Notes: generated from the sequence alone by a model not told the origin. DNA of 64,000 nucleotides from Hyphomicrobiales bacterium (GCA_900470195.1 UEIJ01000020.1:186001-250000); one strand, 5' to 3'; positions 52,911 to 62,239 are shown, counted from the stretch's first letter. Numbers and translations: made by a program.

Positions 52911-53909
52911 ATGAAACAGTCTTTCGACATGCGCCGCTTCCTCGGAGGCGATGGCAACATCATCCAGCTTATTGTCATCACCGTGCTGGTCTTTGCGCTG
53001 ATGACCTGGATGAACCCTGACAAGTTCCTGCGCTATTACAACTTCGAATCCATCAGCTACATCATGCCGGAGCTTGGCATCCTCTCCGTCGCCATGATGA
53101 TTGCCATGCTGACGGGCGGCATCGACCTTTCGGTGGTGGGCATCGCCAATCTGGCGGGTATCGTGGCCGGGGTCTATTTCCACTCATCCATGGTGCAGGC
53201 GGCACAGGCTTCCGGCTCTGGAATGCTGTTTTACACCATCATCGGCATATTGCTCGCATTGCTGGTCGGGCTTGTGTCGGGGCTCGTCAACGGCCTCCTG
53301 ATAGCCAGGCTGCGCATCACGCCGATCCTTGCCACGCTCGGAACCGGACAGGTGCTGATGGGGCTTGCCCTGGTTCTGACCGGAGGGCCTGCCATCGTCG
53401 GCTTTCCCGATGCATGGAACTGGGTCGGCAACGGCAAGATGTTCGGCATCGCCACACCTTTCCTGCTGTTCATCGCGGTGTGCATCGTCGTGGCCATTCT
53501 CCTCACGCGCACGACGCTCGGCATCAATCTCATGCTGATCGGCACCAATCCGCGCGCTGCCGTCTTCGCCGGCATCCGCAAGGAGCGCATGATTCTCTAT
53601 TCCTATATGCTGACCGGCGTGCTTGCCTCCATAGCCGGGATTATCCTTTCGGGCCGCACCAACGCCGCCAAATCGGACTATGGCGCATCTTATCTGCTGC
53701 AAGCCGTGCTGATTGCCGTTCTTGGCGGCACCAATCCGGCAGGCGGCAAGGGTCGCGTTCTCGGCATCGCCATCGCGCTCGTGGCATTGATGCTGCTTTC
53801 CTCCGGCTTCCAGATGATGCGGTTTTCCAACCATCTCATCGATTTCATCTGGGGCGCTTTCCTCATTCTCGTCATCGCGATCAACGCATCGCGCAATCAG
53901 GGCAGGTGA
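52911..53909 (+). CDS. Sugar ABC transporter permease 2
   Basis: 332 residues, same family: MIAMLTGGIDLSVVGIANLA and LGGTNPAGGKGRVLGIAIA. The ATG at 52911 has GAGGAGA upstream. A gap of 13 bp from permease 1 and 6 bp to the epimerase-like gene shows one transcript. Confidence 0.94.
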   Translation: MKQSFDMRRFLGGDGNIIQLIVITVLVFALMTWMNPDKFLRYYNFESISYIMPELGILSVAMMIAMLTGGIDLSVVGIANLAGIVAGVYFHSSMVQAAQASGSGMLFYTIIGILLALLVGLVSGLVNGLLIARLRITPILATLGTGQVLMGLALVLTGGPAIVGFPDAWNWVGNGKMFGIATPFLLFIAVCIVVAILLTRTTLGINLMLIGTNPRAAVFAGIRKERMILYSYMLTGVLASIAGIILSGRTNAAKSDYGASYLLQAVLIAVLGGTNPAGGKGRVLGIAIALVALMLLSSGFQMMRFSNHLIDFIWGAFLILVIAINASRNQGR

Positions 53910-53915
53910 TCCCTT

Positions 53916-54998
53916 ATGCAGGACATCGAGTTTCATCTTCGCCGTCAGGATTTTGTCGAGCAGCCGCATGTGATCGCCAACACCTATGGCCTTAGCGTCA
54001 CCGCCTTTCGCTATCCAAGCGGCATCGAGGCGCTGCTGGTCGAGAACGAACGCGGCAACATCATCGTGCTGCCCTTCATGGGCCAGATGATCTGGGGCGC
54101 GGAATTCGACGGCGTGGACCTTACCATGGGCAACGGCTTCTCCATGCCGCGCCCGGCAACCACCATCGTTGAGACCTATGGCTGCTTTGCATTCCATAGC
54201 GGAATCCTGCGCAATGGCTGTCCTTCGCCTCAGGACAATCATCTTCTGCATGGCGAAATGGCCTGCGCGAAGATGGACAAGGCCGGGCTTCTGTTCGGCC
54301 ATGACGAGCGCGGCGCCTTCGTCGAAATCACCGGCGAATATGAATATGTGATGGGCTTTGGCGCTCATTATCTGGCACGGCCAAGCGTGCGGCTTCATGC
54401 CGATGAAACGCTGTTCGACATCACCATGGACGTGGAGAACCTTTCATCCGCTCCTATGGAGCTGATGTATATGTGCCACGTCAATTTCGCCTATGCGGAA
54501 GGCGCGCGGATCGTGCAGCCCGTGCCCTATACGCCGGATCATGTGCAGGTGCGTACCGCCGTTCCCGGCCACGTTACGCCCAATGACGATTACCTTTCGC
54601 TGATCGATGAACTGGCCACCGATCCGGCCGCGATGGAAGTGCTGGACGAGCCGGAGCGCTACGATCCCGAGCAGGTTTTCTATATTCGCGGCCTGCCGAA
54701 AGACGCCGAAGGCAACACGCATCTGATGATGCAGCTTCCCGAGGGTGACGGTTTCGGCATTTCCTACCCCACCGAAATCTTCCCGAAGACGGTGCGCTGG
54801 ATTCTTGTGAACGGGGACGCTCAGGTTGCAGCCTTTGCACTGCCATCGACCTGCGAGCCGGAAGGCTATCTGGCCGAAAAAGCCAAGAACAATGTGCAGG
54901 TGCTGGCATCGGGCGAGCGCGCCGTCTTCCCCGTGCGCGTCGGCTATCTGGATACGACAGCCGCTGAACGGTTTGAAGCCACGATCAAGGCACTCTGA
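53916..54998 (+). CDS. DUF4432/aldose-1-epimerase-like protein (DeoX-like)
   Basis: 360 residues of the galactose-mutarotase-like fold: NIIVLPFMGQMIWGAEFDG, then YGCFAFHSGILRNG and NHLLHGEMACA with conserved His, and MYMCHVNFAYAEG. Salmonella deoxyribose operons (deoQKPX) carry a similar gene, deoX, next to the kinase. Here it precedes a ribokinase-family gene by 19 bp. It probably interconverts anomers of the imported sugar before phosphorylation. Confidence 0.82.
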   Translation: MQDIEFHLRRQDFVEQPHVIANTYGLSVTAFRYPSGIEALLVENERGNIIVLPFMGQMIWGAEFDGVDLTMGNGFSMPRPATTIVETYGCFAFHSGILRNGCPSPQDNHLLHGEMACAKMDKAGLLFGHDERGAFVEITGEYEYVMGFGAHYLARPSVRLHADETLFDITMDVENLSSAPMELMYMCHVNFAYAEGARIVQPVPYTPDHVQVRTAVPGHVTPNDDYLSLIDELATDPAAMEVLDEPERYDPEQVFYIRGLPKDAEGNTHLMMQLPEGDGFGISYPTEIFPKTVRWILVNGDAQVAAFALPSTCEPEGYLAEKAKNNVQVLASGERAVFPVRVGYLDTTAAERFEATIKAL

Positions 54999-55017
54999 AA
55001 TTTCAAAGGAAGCTCTC

Positions 55018-55962
55018 ATGACCAGAAAGATCGGAGTGGTCGGCTCCAACATGGTGGACCTCATCACCTATGTGAACCGTATGCCCGGCCCCGGCGAAAC
55101 GCTGGAAGCCCCGACATTTGAAATCGGCTGCGGCGGCAAGGGCGCCAATCAGGCCGTCGCCGCCGCGCGCCTTGGCGCGGATGTGTTGATGGTCACGCGC
55201 GTCGGCGACGATATTTTCGCCGACAACACCATTCGAAACCTGAATGAGTTCGGCGTCGATACACGCCATGTGGTGAAGGTTGCCGGCAAGTCGAGCGGCG
55301 TAGCCCCCATCTTCGTCGAGCCGTCCGGTGAAAACTCGATCCTCATCGTCAAGGGGGCCAATGCCGATCTTCTGCCCGCCGAAGTCGACAAGGCTGCCGA
55401 CGATCTGAAAGCTTGCGGCCTCATCCTGATGCAGATGGAAGTTCCGGTCGAGACGGTCTACCACACCATCGCCTTTGCTGCCGAAAACGGCATCGAAACC
55501 ATTTTGAACCCCGCGCCCGCCGCTGCCGATCTCGATCCCGAACTGATCCGGCAGGTGACTTTTCTCGTGCCGAACGAGAGCGAGCTTGCCATCCTCTCCG
55601 GCCTGCCGACCGGCACGGATGACGAGATCGTCACCGCAGCGCGTTCGCTCATCGCGCGTGGCATACGCACCGTCATCGTCACGCTCGGTGGACGCGGCGC
55701 GCGCATGATTACGGCAAGTGAAATCGTCAATATTCCGCCGGTCAAGGTCACGCCGAAGGATACGACCGGCGCAGGCGACGCCTTTATCGGCTCATTCGCC
55801 CGCTTTTACGCCGAGACCGGCGATGTGGAGGCCTCGCTTCGCAAGGCCGCACTTTATGCTGCCCATTCCATCACCCGGCCCGGCACGCAGAAAGCCTATG
55901 CCAGCCAGAAAGAATTCGAAACGTTCTGCCGCGATCACGCCCCCTCGACCGAATGTGCCTGA
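55018..55962 (+). CDS. Ribokinase-family sugar kinase, probably deoxyribokinase
   Basis: 314 residues, PfkB fold: VVGSNMVDLITYVNRMPGPG, the sugar-binding GCGGKGANQAVAAARLGADV, and ATP/catalytic motif KDTTGAGDAFIGSF with the base Asp. The start at 55018 has AAGGAAG upstream. With DeoC immediately downstream, phosphorylation of 2-deoxyribose to its 5-phosphate is the coherent role, though ribose remains possible from sequence. Confidence 0.92.
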   Translation: MTRKIGVVGSNMVDLITYVNRMPGPGETLEAPTFEIGCGGKGANQAVAAARLGADVLMVTRVGDDIFADNTIRNLNEFGVDTRHVVKVAGKSSGVAPIFVEPSGENSILIVKGANADLLPAEVDKAADDLKACGLILMQMEVPVETVYHTIAFAAENGIETILNPAPAAADLDPELIRQVTFLVPNESELAILSGLPTGTDDEIVTAARSLIARGIRTVIVTLGGRGARMITASEIVNIPPVKVTPKDTTGAGDAFIGSFARFYAETGDVEASLRKAALYAAHSITRPGTQKAYASQKEFETFCRDHAPSTECA

Positions 55963-55992
55963 TCGCAATTGAACCCATGAACGGACAATGAA

Positions 55993-56952
55993 ATGACCGA
56001 AGCCCTCCCCCGCAATAACGGGACACCGCTCAAGCCGGAATGGTTTGAGGATGTGTCCGTCAATCGCAGCGCTTCCGAGCGCCGCGCCGCCACGATCAGC
56101 CCCCGCCGTTCTGTGAAAAAGGAATATCAGGCCGCGTGGCTCATCCGCGCCATCCAGTGCATCGACCTGACGACGCTTGCGGGCGACGATACGGCGGGCC
56201 GTGTGCGCAGGCTCTGCGCCAAGGCGCGCCGCCCGGTCCGCGAGGATATTCTGGAGGCGCTGGGCCTCGCGGACGCCGGCATCACCACCGGCGCGGTCTG
56301 CGTCTATCCGACCATGGTTCCGCACGCTGTCAAGGCGCTCGAAGGTTCCGGCATTCCGGTCGCCTCGGTGGCGACAGGGTTTCCTGCCGGTTTGACCCCT
56401 TTGCCGCTTCGCCTTGCTGAAATCACCTATGCGGTGGGTGAGGGCGCGCATGAAATCGACATCGTGATTACCCGCGAGCACGTGCTGACGCAGAACTGGT
56501 CAGCCCTCTATGACGAGATTGCAGCCATGCGGGAAGCATGCGGCGATGCGCACATGAAGGCGATCCTCGCCACTGGCGATCTCAACACGCTGACCAATGT
56601 TTATCGCGCCTCAATGGTGGCGATGCAGGCAGGGTCGGATTTCATCAAGACCTCGACCGGCAAGGAAGACGTCAACGCCACCTTGCCGGTGAGCCTGACC
56701 ATGGTGCGGGCGCTGCGCGATTATGGCGAGCTCTCCGGCCAGAGCGTCGGCTTCAAGCCCGCCGGCGGGCTCAAGACCGCCAAGGATGCGCTCGCCTGGC
56801 TGACGCTGATGAAGGAAGAACTTGGGCTTCGCTGGCTGGAACCCGATCTGTTCCGCATCGGTGCAAGCTCGCTTCTCGGCGACATCGAACGGCAATTGGA
56901 GCACTTCGTGACCGGACGCTACTCCGCCGCCAACCGTCACGCTGCTGCATAA
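55993..56952 (+). CDS. deoC: Deoxyribose-phosphate aldolase, long (DERA) form
   Basis: 319 residues, longer than E. coli DeoC (259) and close to the length of animal DERA, with about 60 extra N-terminal residues. Motifs: QCIDLTTLAGDD, VCVYPTMVPHAV, ASVATGFPAGLTPL and the Schiff-base lysine in FIKTSTGKEDVNATL. It cleaves deoxyribose 5-phosphate to glyceraldehyde 3-phosphate and acetaldehyde. It lies 30 bp after the kinase and is followed by an aldehyde dehydrogenase gene that can use the acetaldehyde. Confidence 0.95.
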   Translation: MTEALPRNNGTPLKPEWFEDVSVNRSASERRAATISPRRSVKKEYQAAWLIRAIQCIDLTTLAGDDTAGRVRRLCAKARRPVREDILEALGLADAGITTGAVCVYPTMVPHAVKALEGSGIPVASVATGFPAGLTPLPLRLAEITYAVGEGAHEIDIVITREHVLTQNWSALYDEIAAMREACGDAHMKAILATGDLNTLTNVYRASMVAMQAGSDFIKTSTGKEDVNATLPVSLTMVRALRDYGELSGQSVGFKPAGGLKTAKDALAWLTLMKEELGLRWLEPDLFRIGASSLLGDIERQLEHFVTGRYSAANRHAAA

Positions 56953-56960
56953 AGTTTATC

Positions 56961-57001
56961 GCATTTCTGCGACGCCAAATGTTCCATTTGGCTGCAAATG
57001 C
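56961..57001. repeat. Intergenic palindrome between deoC and the dehydrogenase gene
   Basis: GCATTT/AAATGC ends around an inner hairpin CCAAATG-TTC-CATTTGG. It resembles the GCATTT-ended repeat family and could tune expression between the two genes. Confidence 0.5.
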
Positions 57002-57017
57002 TTAGAGGATTTTCAGA

Positions 57018-59414
57018 ATGCGACCCATCAAGGACATTCTCAAGACCATGGAATACGGACCCTCCCCCGAAGCAAACGGCGACGTGAACCTGTGGCTGGA
57101 ACAGCATGGCCGCTCTTTCGGCCACTATATCAATGGTGCCTTTGTCAAACCGGAAGGCCGCAAGGCGATTGACGTCGCCAATCCGGCCAATGGCGACAAG
57201 CTTGCGGAAATCATCTGCGGCAATGCGGAAGATGTGGATCAGGCCGTGAAGGCCGCTCGCAGCGCTTTCGGCAAATGGTCGAAACTCTCCGGCTATGAGC
57301 GCGCCAAATATCTCTATGCCATCGCCCGCCATATCCAGAAGCGCGAGCGCTTTCTGGCCGTGCTGGAAACCATGGACAATGGCAAGCCGATCCGCGAAAC
57401 CCGCGATATCGACATTCCACTCGCCGCCCGCCATTTCTACCATCATGCAGGCTGGGCCGAGATGGTGGAAGACGAGTTCAAGGGCTTCTCGCCCGTTGGC
57501 GTCTGTGGGCAGGTCATTCCATGGAATTTCCCGTTGCTCATGCTGGCCTGGAAGATCGCGCCAGCACTTGCGGCCGGTAACACCGTCGTTCTGAAGCCTG
57601 CCGATCTGACGCCGCTTTCGGCCATCGCCTTCGCTGAAATCTGCCATGAAGTCGGCCTGCCCGCCGGCGTCGTCAACATCGTGCAGGGCGACGGCGCCAC
57701 CGGCGCGGAAATCTGCGGCCATGACGGCGTGGACAAGGTGGCCTTCACCGGCTCGACACAGGTTGGCCGCGTCATTCGCGAGCAGATCGCCGGATCGGGC
57801 AAGAAACTGTCGCTGGAACTGGGCGGCAAATCGCCTTTCATCGTCTTTGAAGATGCCGATCTCGACGCCGCCGTTGAAGGCGTGGTCGATGCCATCTGGT
57901 TCAATCAGGGCGAAGTGTGCTGCGCCGGATCACGGCTGCTGGTGCAGGAAGGTATTGCCGGACGTTTTTATGCCAAGCTGAAAAAGCGTCTGGAAACGCT
58001 GCGGGTCGGCGATCCCCTCGACAAATCCACCGATGTGGGCGCCATCGTTTCGCCCGGTCAGGTAAAGCGCATTTCCGATCTCATCCAGAAAGGCATCGAG
58101 GAAGGCGGCGAGCTCTGGCAGACGCCGAACCCGCTGCCAGCAAAGGGCAATTATATCGCCCCCGGCTTCTTCACGGATGTGGATCAGGCCTCAACCGTCT
58201 GTCAGGTGGAAATCTTCGGGCCCATTGCGGCAGCAACAACCTTCCGCACTCCGGACGAGGCCGTCGCGCTCGCCAATAATACGCGCTACGGGCTGGCCGC
58301 GTCGATCTGGTCGGAAAATATCAATGTTGCGCTCGATCTTGCAGCGCGCGTGAAAGCCGGTGTCGTCTGGATCAACTGCACCAATATGCTGGATGCGGGC
58401 GCAGGTTTCGGCGGCTACCGCGAAAGCGGCTTCGGTCGCGAAGGCGCACGCGAAGGCATGTACGAATATCTCGTCTCCGATTGGGAGAAAGCGCTCTCCT
58501 CGGCCAAAGTTGCGGACGCCTTCGTGCCATCGGCTTCGCCCTCCGGCGATGACAAGATCGCCGTCGAGGGCATCGACCGGACGATGAAGAACTATATTGG
58601 CGGCAAGCAGGCACGCCCGGATGGCGGTTACAGCTATTCGGTCACTGGCAAGGGCGGTGCGGTCATGGGCCAGGCTGGTATTGGCAACCGCAAGGACATC
58701 CGCAATGCCGTGGAAGCAGCAAGCAAGGCCAGCAGTTGGAGCGCGGCGACGGCCCATAACCGGGCGCAGGTGCTCTATTATCTCGGCGAAAACCTCGATG
58801 CGCGCCGTGCGGATTTCGTGGCGCGGCTCATCGAAAGCACCGGCGTCAACGAGAAAAAAGCGGAAGAGGAATTTGAAGCCTCATTGCGCCGCATCTTCTA
58901 TTATGCCGCGCAGGCCGACAAGTTCGACGGTTCGGTTCATTCCACCAAGTCGCGCCATGTGACGCTGGCGATGAACGAACCGTGGGGCGTGATGGGGATC
59001 GTCTGCCCCGAGGAAGCGCCGCTTCTCTCGCTCGTTTCGCTGGTCCTTCCAGCCATCGCCATGGGCAATCGAACGGTGGTCGTGCCTTCGAGCCGCCATC
59101 CGCTGATCGCTGGCGATTTCTATCAGGTGCTCGACACATCCGACGTGCCGGGCGGCGTGGTCAATATCGTCACCGGCGAACGCGACCTTCTGACGAAGAC
59201 GCTGGCCGAACACGATGATGTCGCCGCGCTCTGGTATTTTGGTTCACGCGAGGGCAGCGCCATGGTCGAAAAGGCGTCCGCCGGAAACCTGAAGGCCACA
59301 TGGATCAGCAATGGCCGTCTGCCAAACTGGCTTAACAAGGCCGAAGGACAGGGCCGCGACTATCTGCGTCGGGCCATTCAGGTGAAGAATATCTGGGTGC
59401 CTTACGGGGCATAG
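57018..59414 (+). CDS. Two-domain aldehyde dehydrogenase, ALDH16-like
   Basis: 798 residues. Domain 1 (about 1-500) is a full aldehyde dehydrogenase: PWNFPLLMLAWKIAPALAAG, LELGGKSPFIV (Glu), Cys301 in QGEVCCAGSR and GGYRESGFGREG. Domain 2 (about 505-798) keeps the coenzyme-binding-like half (PWGVMGIVCPEEAPL, PGGVVNIVTGERDL) but has no catalytic Cys region and ends early. This matches the ALDH16 class, in which the second domain is inactive and helps assembly. Directly after deoC, oxidation of acetaldehyde (to acetate) is the natural role. Confidence 0.9.
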   Translation: MRPIKDILKTMEYGPSPEANGDVNLWLEQHGRSFGHYINGAFVKPEGRKAIDVANPANGDKLAEIICGNAEDVDQAVKAARSAFGKWSKLSGYERAKYLYAIARHIQKRERFLAVLETMDNGKPIRETRDIDIPLAARHFYHHAGWAEMVEDEFKGFSPVGVCGQVIPWNFPLLMLAWKIAPALAAGNTVVLKPADLTPLSAIAFAEICHEVGLPAGVVNIVQGDGATGAEICGHDGVDKVAFTGSTQVGRVIREQIAGSGKKLSLELGGKSPFIVFEDADLDAAVEGVVDAIWFNQGEVCCAGSRLLVQEGIAGRFYAKLKKRLETLRVGDPLDKSTDVGAIVSPGQVKRISDLIQKGIEEGGELWQTPNPLPAKGNYIAPGFFTDVDQASTVCQVEIFGPIAAATTFRTPDEAVALANNTRYGLAASIWSENINVALDLAARVKAGVVWINCTNMLDAGAGFGGYRESGFGREGAREGMYEYLVSDWEKALSSAKVADAFVPSASPSGDDKIAVEGIDRTMKNYIGGKQARPDGGYSYSVTGKGGAVMGQAGIGNRKDIRNAVEAASKASSWSAATAHNRAQVLYYLGENLDARRADFVARLIESTGVNEKKAEEEFEASLRRIFYYAAQADKFDGSVHSTKSRHVTLAMNEPWGVMGIVCPEEAPLLSLVSLVLPAIAMGNRTVVVPSSRHPLIAGDFYQVLDTSDVPGGVVNIVTGERDLLTKTLAEHDDVAALWYFGSREGSAMVEKASAGNLKATWISNGRLPNWLNKAEGQGRDYLRRAIQVKNIWVPYGA

Positions 59415-59424
59415 AGCAGGACTG

Positions 59425-59449
59425 AAAGGCCCGCTTCGGCGGGCCTTTT
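59425..59449 (+). terminator. Rho-independent terminator
   Basis: AAAGGCCCGC-TTCG-GCGGGCCTTT, a perfect stem with a UUCG tetraloop, at the end of the deoxyribose-type operon. It can also serve the convergent lipocalin gene. Confidence 0.9.
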
Positions 59450-59458
59450 GCCGAGCAT

Positions 59459-59995
59459 TTACTGCGGCACCCACAAAATGGCGTCGGGATTGATCCCCAG
59501 CAGCAGCGCCTGCGCGACCGCGCGCGCCTTCAACTCCGCGCTTGCTTCCGGCTCGCGCGACAGCACCCAGAAATAGCTGCGCGTCGAACCGACAACGATC
59601 GACCATTGATAGTCGCCTTCATCAATATCCACGATGTTATAGCCGCCATAGAACGGTCCGAAAAAGGATACTTTCAGCGCGCCTTCATCGGTTGAACGAA
59701 CAAAGCGTGCGGTCCCGGTGGCTTGCGTCCAGCGCCCTCTCCACGGATCAAAACCTCGATTGACCACTTTGACGGTTTGGTCGGGATTCAATGAATATTC
59801 CGCCGTCGTTCGCGTCAGGCCACGCTCGAAACGGTTTTCAAGCCGTCCCACTTCGTACCATTTGCCCAGATAGCGCGTGAGATCGAAGGGTTTTACCGGC
59901 ACGATCCCCGGCGGAATCTGCGGCGAACTTGCCCGTGTCAGCGCGTATCCCACAGCCAGCCCCGTCAGGCCCAAAGCGAGTTTTCCGAATCTCAT
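59459..59995 (-). CDS. Bacterial lipocalin (Blc-like) with N-terminal anchor
   Basis: 178 residues. The N-terminal hydrophobic segment (LALGLTGLAVGYAL) is followed by a lipocalin barrel: YLGKWYEVGRLENRFERG (GxW motif) and RGFDPWRGRW, then FFGPFYGGYNIVDID. E. coli Blc is a lipoprotein, but no lipobox Cys follows this segment, so it is a signal anchor or cleaved peptide. Lipocalins of this kind bind lysophospholipids/fatty acids in the envelope. The ATG at 59995 has AAGGAAGG upstream. It is divergent from the ABC operon, so the two share the upstream region. Confidence 0.88.
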   Translation of the reverse strand: MRFGKLALGLTGLAVGYALTRASSPQIPPGIVPVKPFDLTRYLGKWYEVGRLENRFERGLTRTTAEYSLNPDQTVKVVNRGFDPWRGRWTQATGTARFVRSTDEGALKVSFFGPFYGGYNIVDIDEGDYQWSIVVGSTRSYFWVLSREPEASAELKARAVAQALLLGINPDAILWVPQ

Positions 59996-60079
59996 GGTCT
60001 TCCCTTCCTTTGTCGCATGAAGAGACAAACCGATGCGGTGGCGATTAGTTCCGAACAGCAGGCCGGACAGGCTTTCGTA

Positions 60080-60097
60080 ACGTCATCCAACTGTCAC
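60080..60097 (+). promoter_or_regulatory. PHO-box-like direct repeat
   Basis: ACGTCAT-CCAA-CTGTCAC: two 7-bp units with an 11-bp period, close to the PhoB consensus CTGTCAT-N4-CTGTCAT (second unit 6/7, first 5/7). It lies 44 bp upstream of the ABC ATPase start. Confidence 0.6.
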
Positions 60098-60140
60098 GCA
60101 ATCGGAATAGAAGCTCCCAAGTCATTTGGATTGCGGGAAA

Positions 60141-61220
60141 ATGTTACAGTCCTCAAATATCAAGGCGGATATCGCTGTTCAGGCTGAGGGGCTGCATCTT
60201 GCCTACGGTCCGGCCACCATATTGAAAAATATCGATCTTTCGCTGCCACGAGGACAGACGCTCGCTCTGCTCGGGCCGTCCGGTTGCGGCAAGACAACGC
60301 TGCTTCGTCTCGTCGCCGGCCTGCTCGCCCCCACCAAGGGATCGATCACAATCAACGGCATAACCGTTGCAGACGCCGCGACGCGCACTTTCATACCGCC
60401 TGAAAAGCGGCATCTCGGCATGGTGTTCCAGGACTATGCGCTCTGGCCGCATATGACTGTTTTCGGCAATGTGTCCTTTCCGCTCGAAATGCGCGGGCTT
60501 GGCCGCGCGGAGCGTGAAAAGCGTGTCGCCTCTGCGCTGGAGCGCGTCGGTCTCGCCGGATTTGGAGAGCGCGCGATCAGCGATATGTCGGGCGGCCAGC
60601 AGCAGCGCGTCGCCATTGCCCGCGCCATCGTTGCCGAGCCGGGGCTGGTGCTCTTTGACGAGCCGCTTTCCAATCTCGACCGCGAACTGCGCGAAAACAT
60701 GGTCACCGAGATCGGGCAGCTTGTCGCCAATCTGGGGCTGACCGCGATTTATGTAACCCATGACCAGAGCGAAGCCTTTTCGCTTGCCGATCAGGTGGCC
60801 GTCATGCGCGCCGGTGTGATCGAGCAACTGGCCGCGCCCGAAGCCCTCGTCGCCGAACCTACCACGCCGGAGGTCGCCGATTTTCTCCGGCTCGGCTGTA
60901 TCGTGCCTGTTGAGCTGCACGACCATGCCTACAGGATTGCGCGCACCGAAATCCACATCGCCCATCGCTCACCTGCCAGTCAGGCAACGCATGTGCTTTT
61001 GCCGTCGCGCTCCGTGCGCAGCGTTCCCGCCGACGAGGCTGCAATTCCTGCAACCGTGCTGCGCTCGCAGTTTCGCGGCGACGGCCACCTGACCACGGTG
61101 CGCATCGGCTCTCAGCAGGACGGTCACGAACTGACTTATCTCGACAGCATCCGCCTTTCACCCGGCGTTCCGGTCGGCATTTCGGTCGATGCCAGCCAGC
61201 TGCGCTGGTTCTCGAAATAA
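60141..61220 (+). CDS. ABC transporter ATP-binding protein (FbpC/PhnT/PotA type)
   Basis: 359 residues: Walker A GPSGCGKTTLL, Q-loop FQDYALWPHM, signature [15 protein letters not shown], Walker B LVLFDEPLSNLD and H-loop YVTHDQSEAF. It has a C-terminal TOBE-like regulatory extension from about residue 245. The ATG at 60141 follows GCGGGA; a TTG at 60126 is an alternative. It is the first gene of an ATPase-binding protein-permease unit behind a PHO-box-like site. Confidence 0.94.
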   Translation: MLQSSNIKADIAVQAEGLHLAYGPATILKNIDLSLPRGQTLALLGPSGCGKTTLLRLVAGLLAPTKGSITINGITVADAATRTFIPPEKRHLGMVFQDYALWPHMTVFGNVSFPLEMRGLGRAEREKRVASALERVGLAGFGERAISDMSGGQQQRVAIARAIVAEPGLVLFDEPLSNLDRELRENMVTEIGQLVANLGLTAIYVTHDQSEAFSLADQVAVMRAGVIEQLAAPEALVAEPTTPEVADFLRLGCIVPVELHDHAYRIARTEIHIAHRSPASQATHVLLPSRSVRSVPADEAAIPATVLRSQFRGDGHLTTVRIGSQQDGHELTYLDSIRLSPGVPVGISVDASQLRWFSK

Positions 61221-61255
61221 GACTATTCCATCAGGCAATATCTCAGGAGGCAAAC

Positions 61256-62218
61256 ATGAAGAAATCCATTCTCGGCGCGGGGCTTGCGCTTGTCACCGCC
61301 TTGCTGGCCAGCACGGCCGCCCATGCAGACATCACCGTCTATTCGGCGGGTCCGGGCAGCCTGATCGAAAAGCTTGCCGCAGGCTTCACCGCCAAGACCG
61401 GCGCGAAGGTCAATGTCTTCCAGGCGACCACCGGCAAGGTCATGGCGCGCATTGAAGCGGAAGCCGCCAATCCGGTTGTCGACGTTCTGATCTCGGCGTC
61501 ATGGGATACGGCAACCGACTTCGCCAAGCGCGACTGGCTGGTCGCCTATACCAGCCCGAACGCCGAGAAAGTGCCGGATTTCCTCAAGAATGAAACAGCG
61601 GTCGCACAGGGCGTTTCTGCCCTCGGTATCGCGTGGAACCCAGCCAGCAAAACGCCGAAGCCCGCCGAATGGGCCGATCTCGCCAAGCCCGAATATAAGG
61701 ATCTGGTCAACCTGCCGGACCCGGCACAGTCTGGCGCGACTTTCGAGCTCGTAGCCGCTCTTCAGGCCCAGCAAGGCTGGGACCTGTTCAAGAACCTGCA
61801 TGAAAATGGCGCCGCTGTCGCCGGTGCCAATGCAGAGGCTCTGAACCCCGTCCTTCAGGGCGCCAAGGCCGCCGTGTTCGGCGCCGTCGACTACATCTCG
61901 CTTGCAGGCAAGGCCAAGGGTGAATCCATCGACGTCATATTCCCGGCATCCGGCACCGTGATCGCGCCCCGCCCCGCCATGATCCTCAAATGGTCGAAAA
62001 ACCAGGATGAAGCCAAGCAGTTTGTCGACTACATGCTGTCCGACGAAGGTCAGAAAATGGTTGCCGACACCTATCTGATGCCTTCGCGCACCGATGTTCC
62101 GGCCAACCGCCCGCTGATCGGCGATCTGAAAATCCTGCCGATCGACGCCAAGGAAGTCTATGGCAAGCGCGACGAGACGCTGAAGGAATTCAGCACCACC
62201 TTCGCCGCCAGCAACTAA
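61256..62218 (+). CDS. ABC transporter periplasmic binding protein (Fbp/phosphonate type)
   Basis: 320 residues with signal peptide MKKSILGAGLALVTALLAST ending AHA. Mature start DITVYSAGPGSLIEKLAAGF; core DVLISASWDTATDFAK; hinge region NLPDPAQSGATFELVAAL. The FbpA-type double Tyr that binds Fe(III) is not there: the corresponding segment reads VFGAVDYISLAGK. With the PHO-box-like site upstream, an organic phosphorus compound (for example 2-aminoethylphosphonate) is a better guess than iron. Ligand unproven. Confidence 0.88.
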   Translation: MKKSILGAGLALVTALLASTAAHADITVYSAGPGSLIEKLAAGFTAKTGAKVNVFQATTGKVMARIEAEAANPVVDVLISASWDTATDFAKRDWLVAYTSPNAEKVPDFLKNETAVAQGVSALGIAWNPASKTPKPAEWADLAKPEYKDLVNLPDPAQSGATFELVAALQAQQGWDLFKNLHENGAAVAGANAEALNPVLQGAKAAVFGAVDYISLAGKAKGESIDVIFPASGTVIAPRPAMILKWSKNQDEAKQFVDYMLSDEGQKMVADTYLMPSRTDVPANRPLIGDLKILPIDAKEVYGKRDETLKEFSTTFAASN

Positions 62219-62239
62219 CTTCTTAAAGGACAGACAGAC

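Noticed and set aside
61256..62218. Annotation as a ferric-iron binding protein
   Set aside because: The family is related, but the Tyr pair for Fe(III) is missing and a PHO-box-like rather than an iron-box signal lies upstream, so an iron role is not claimed.
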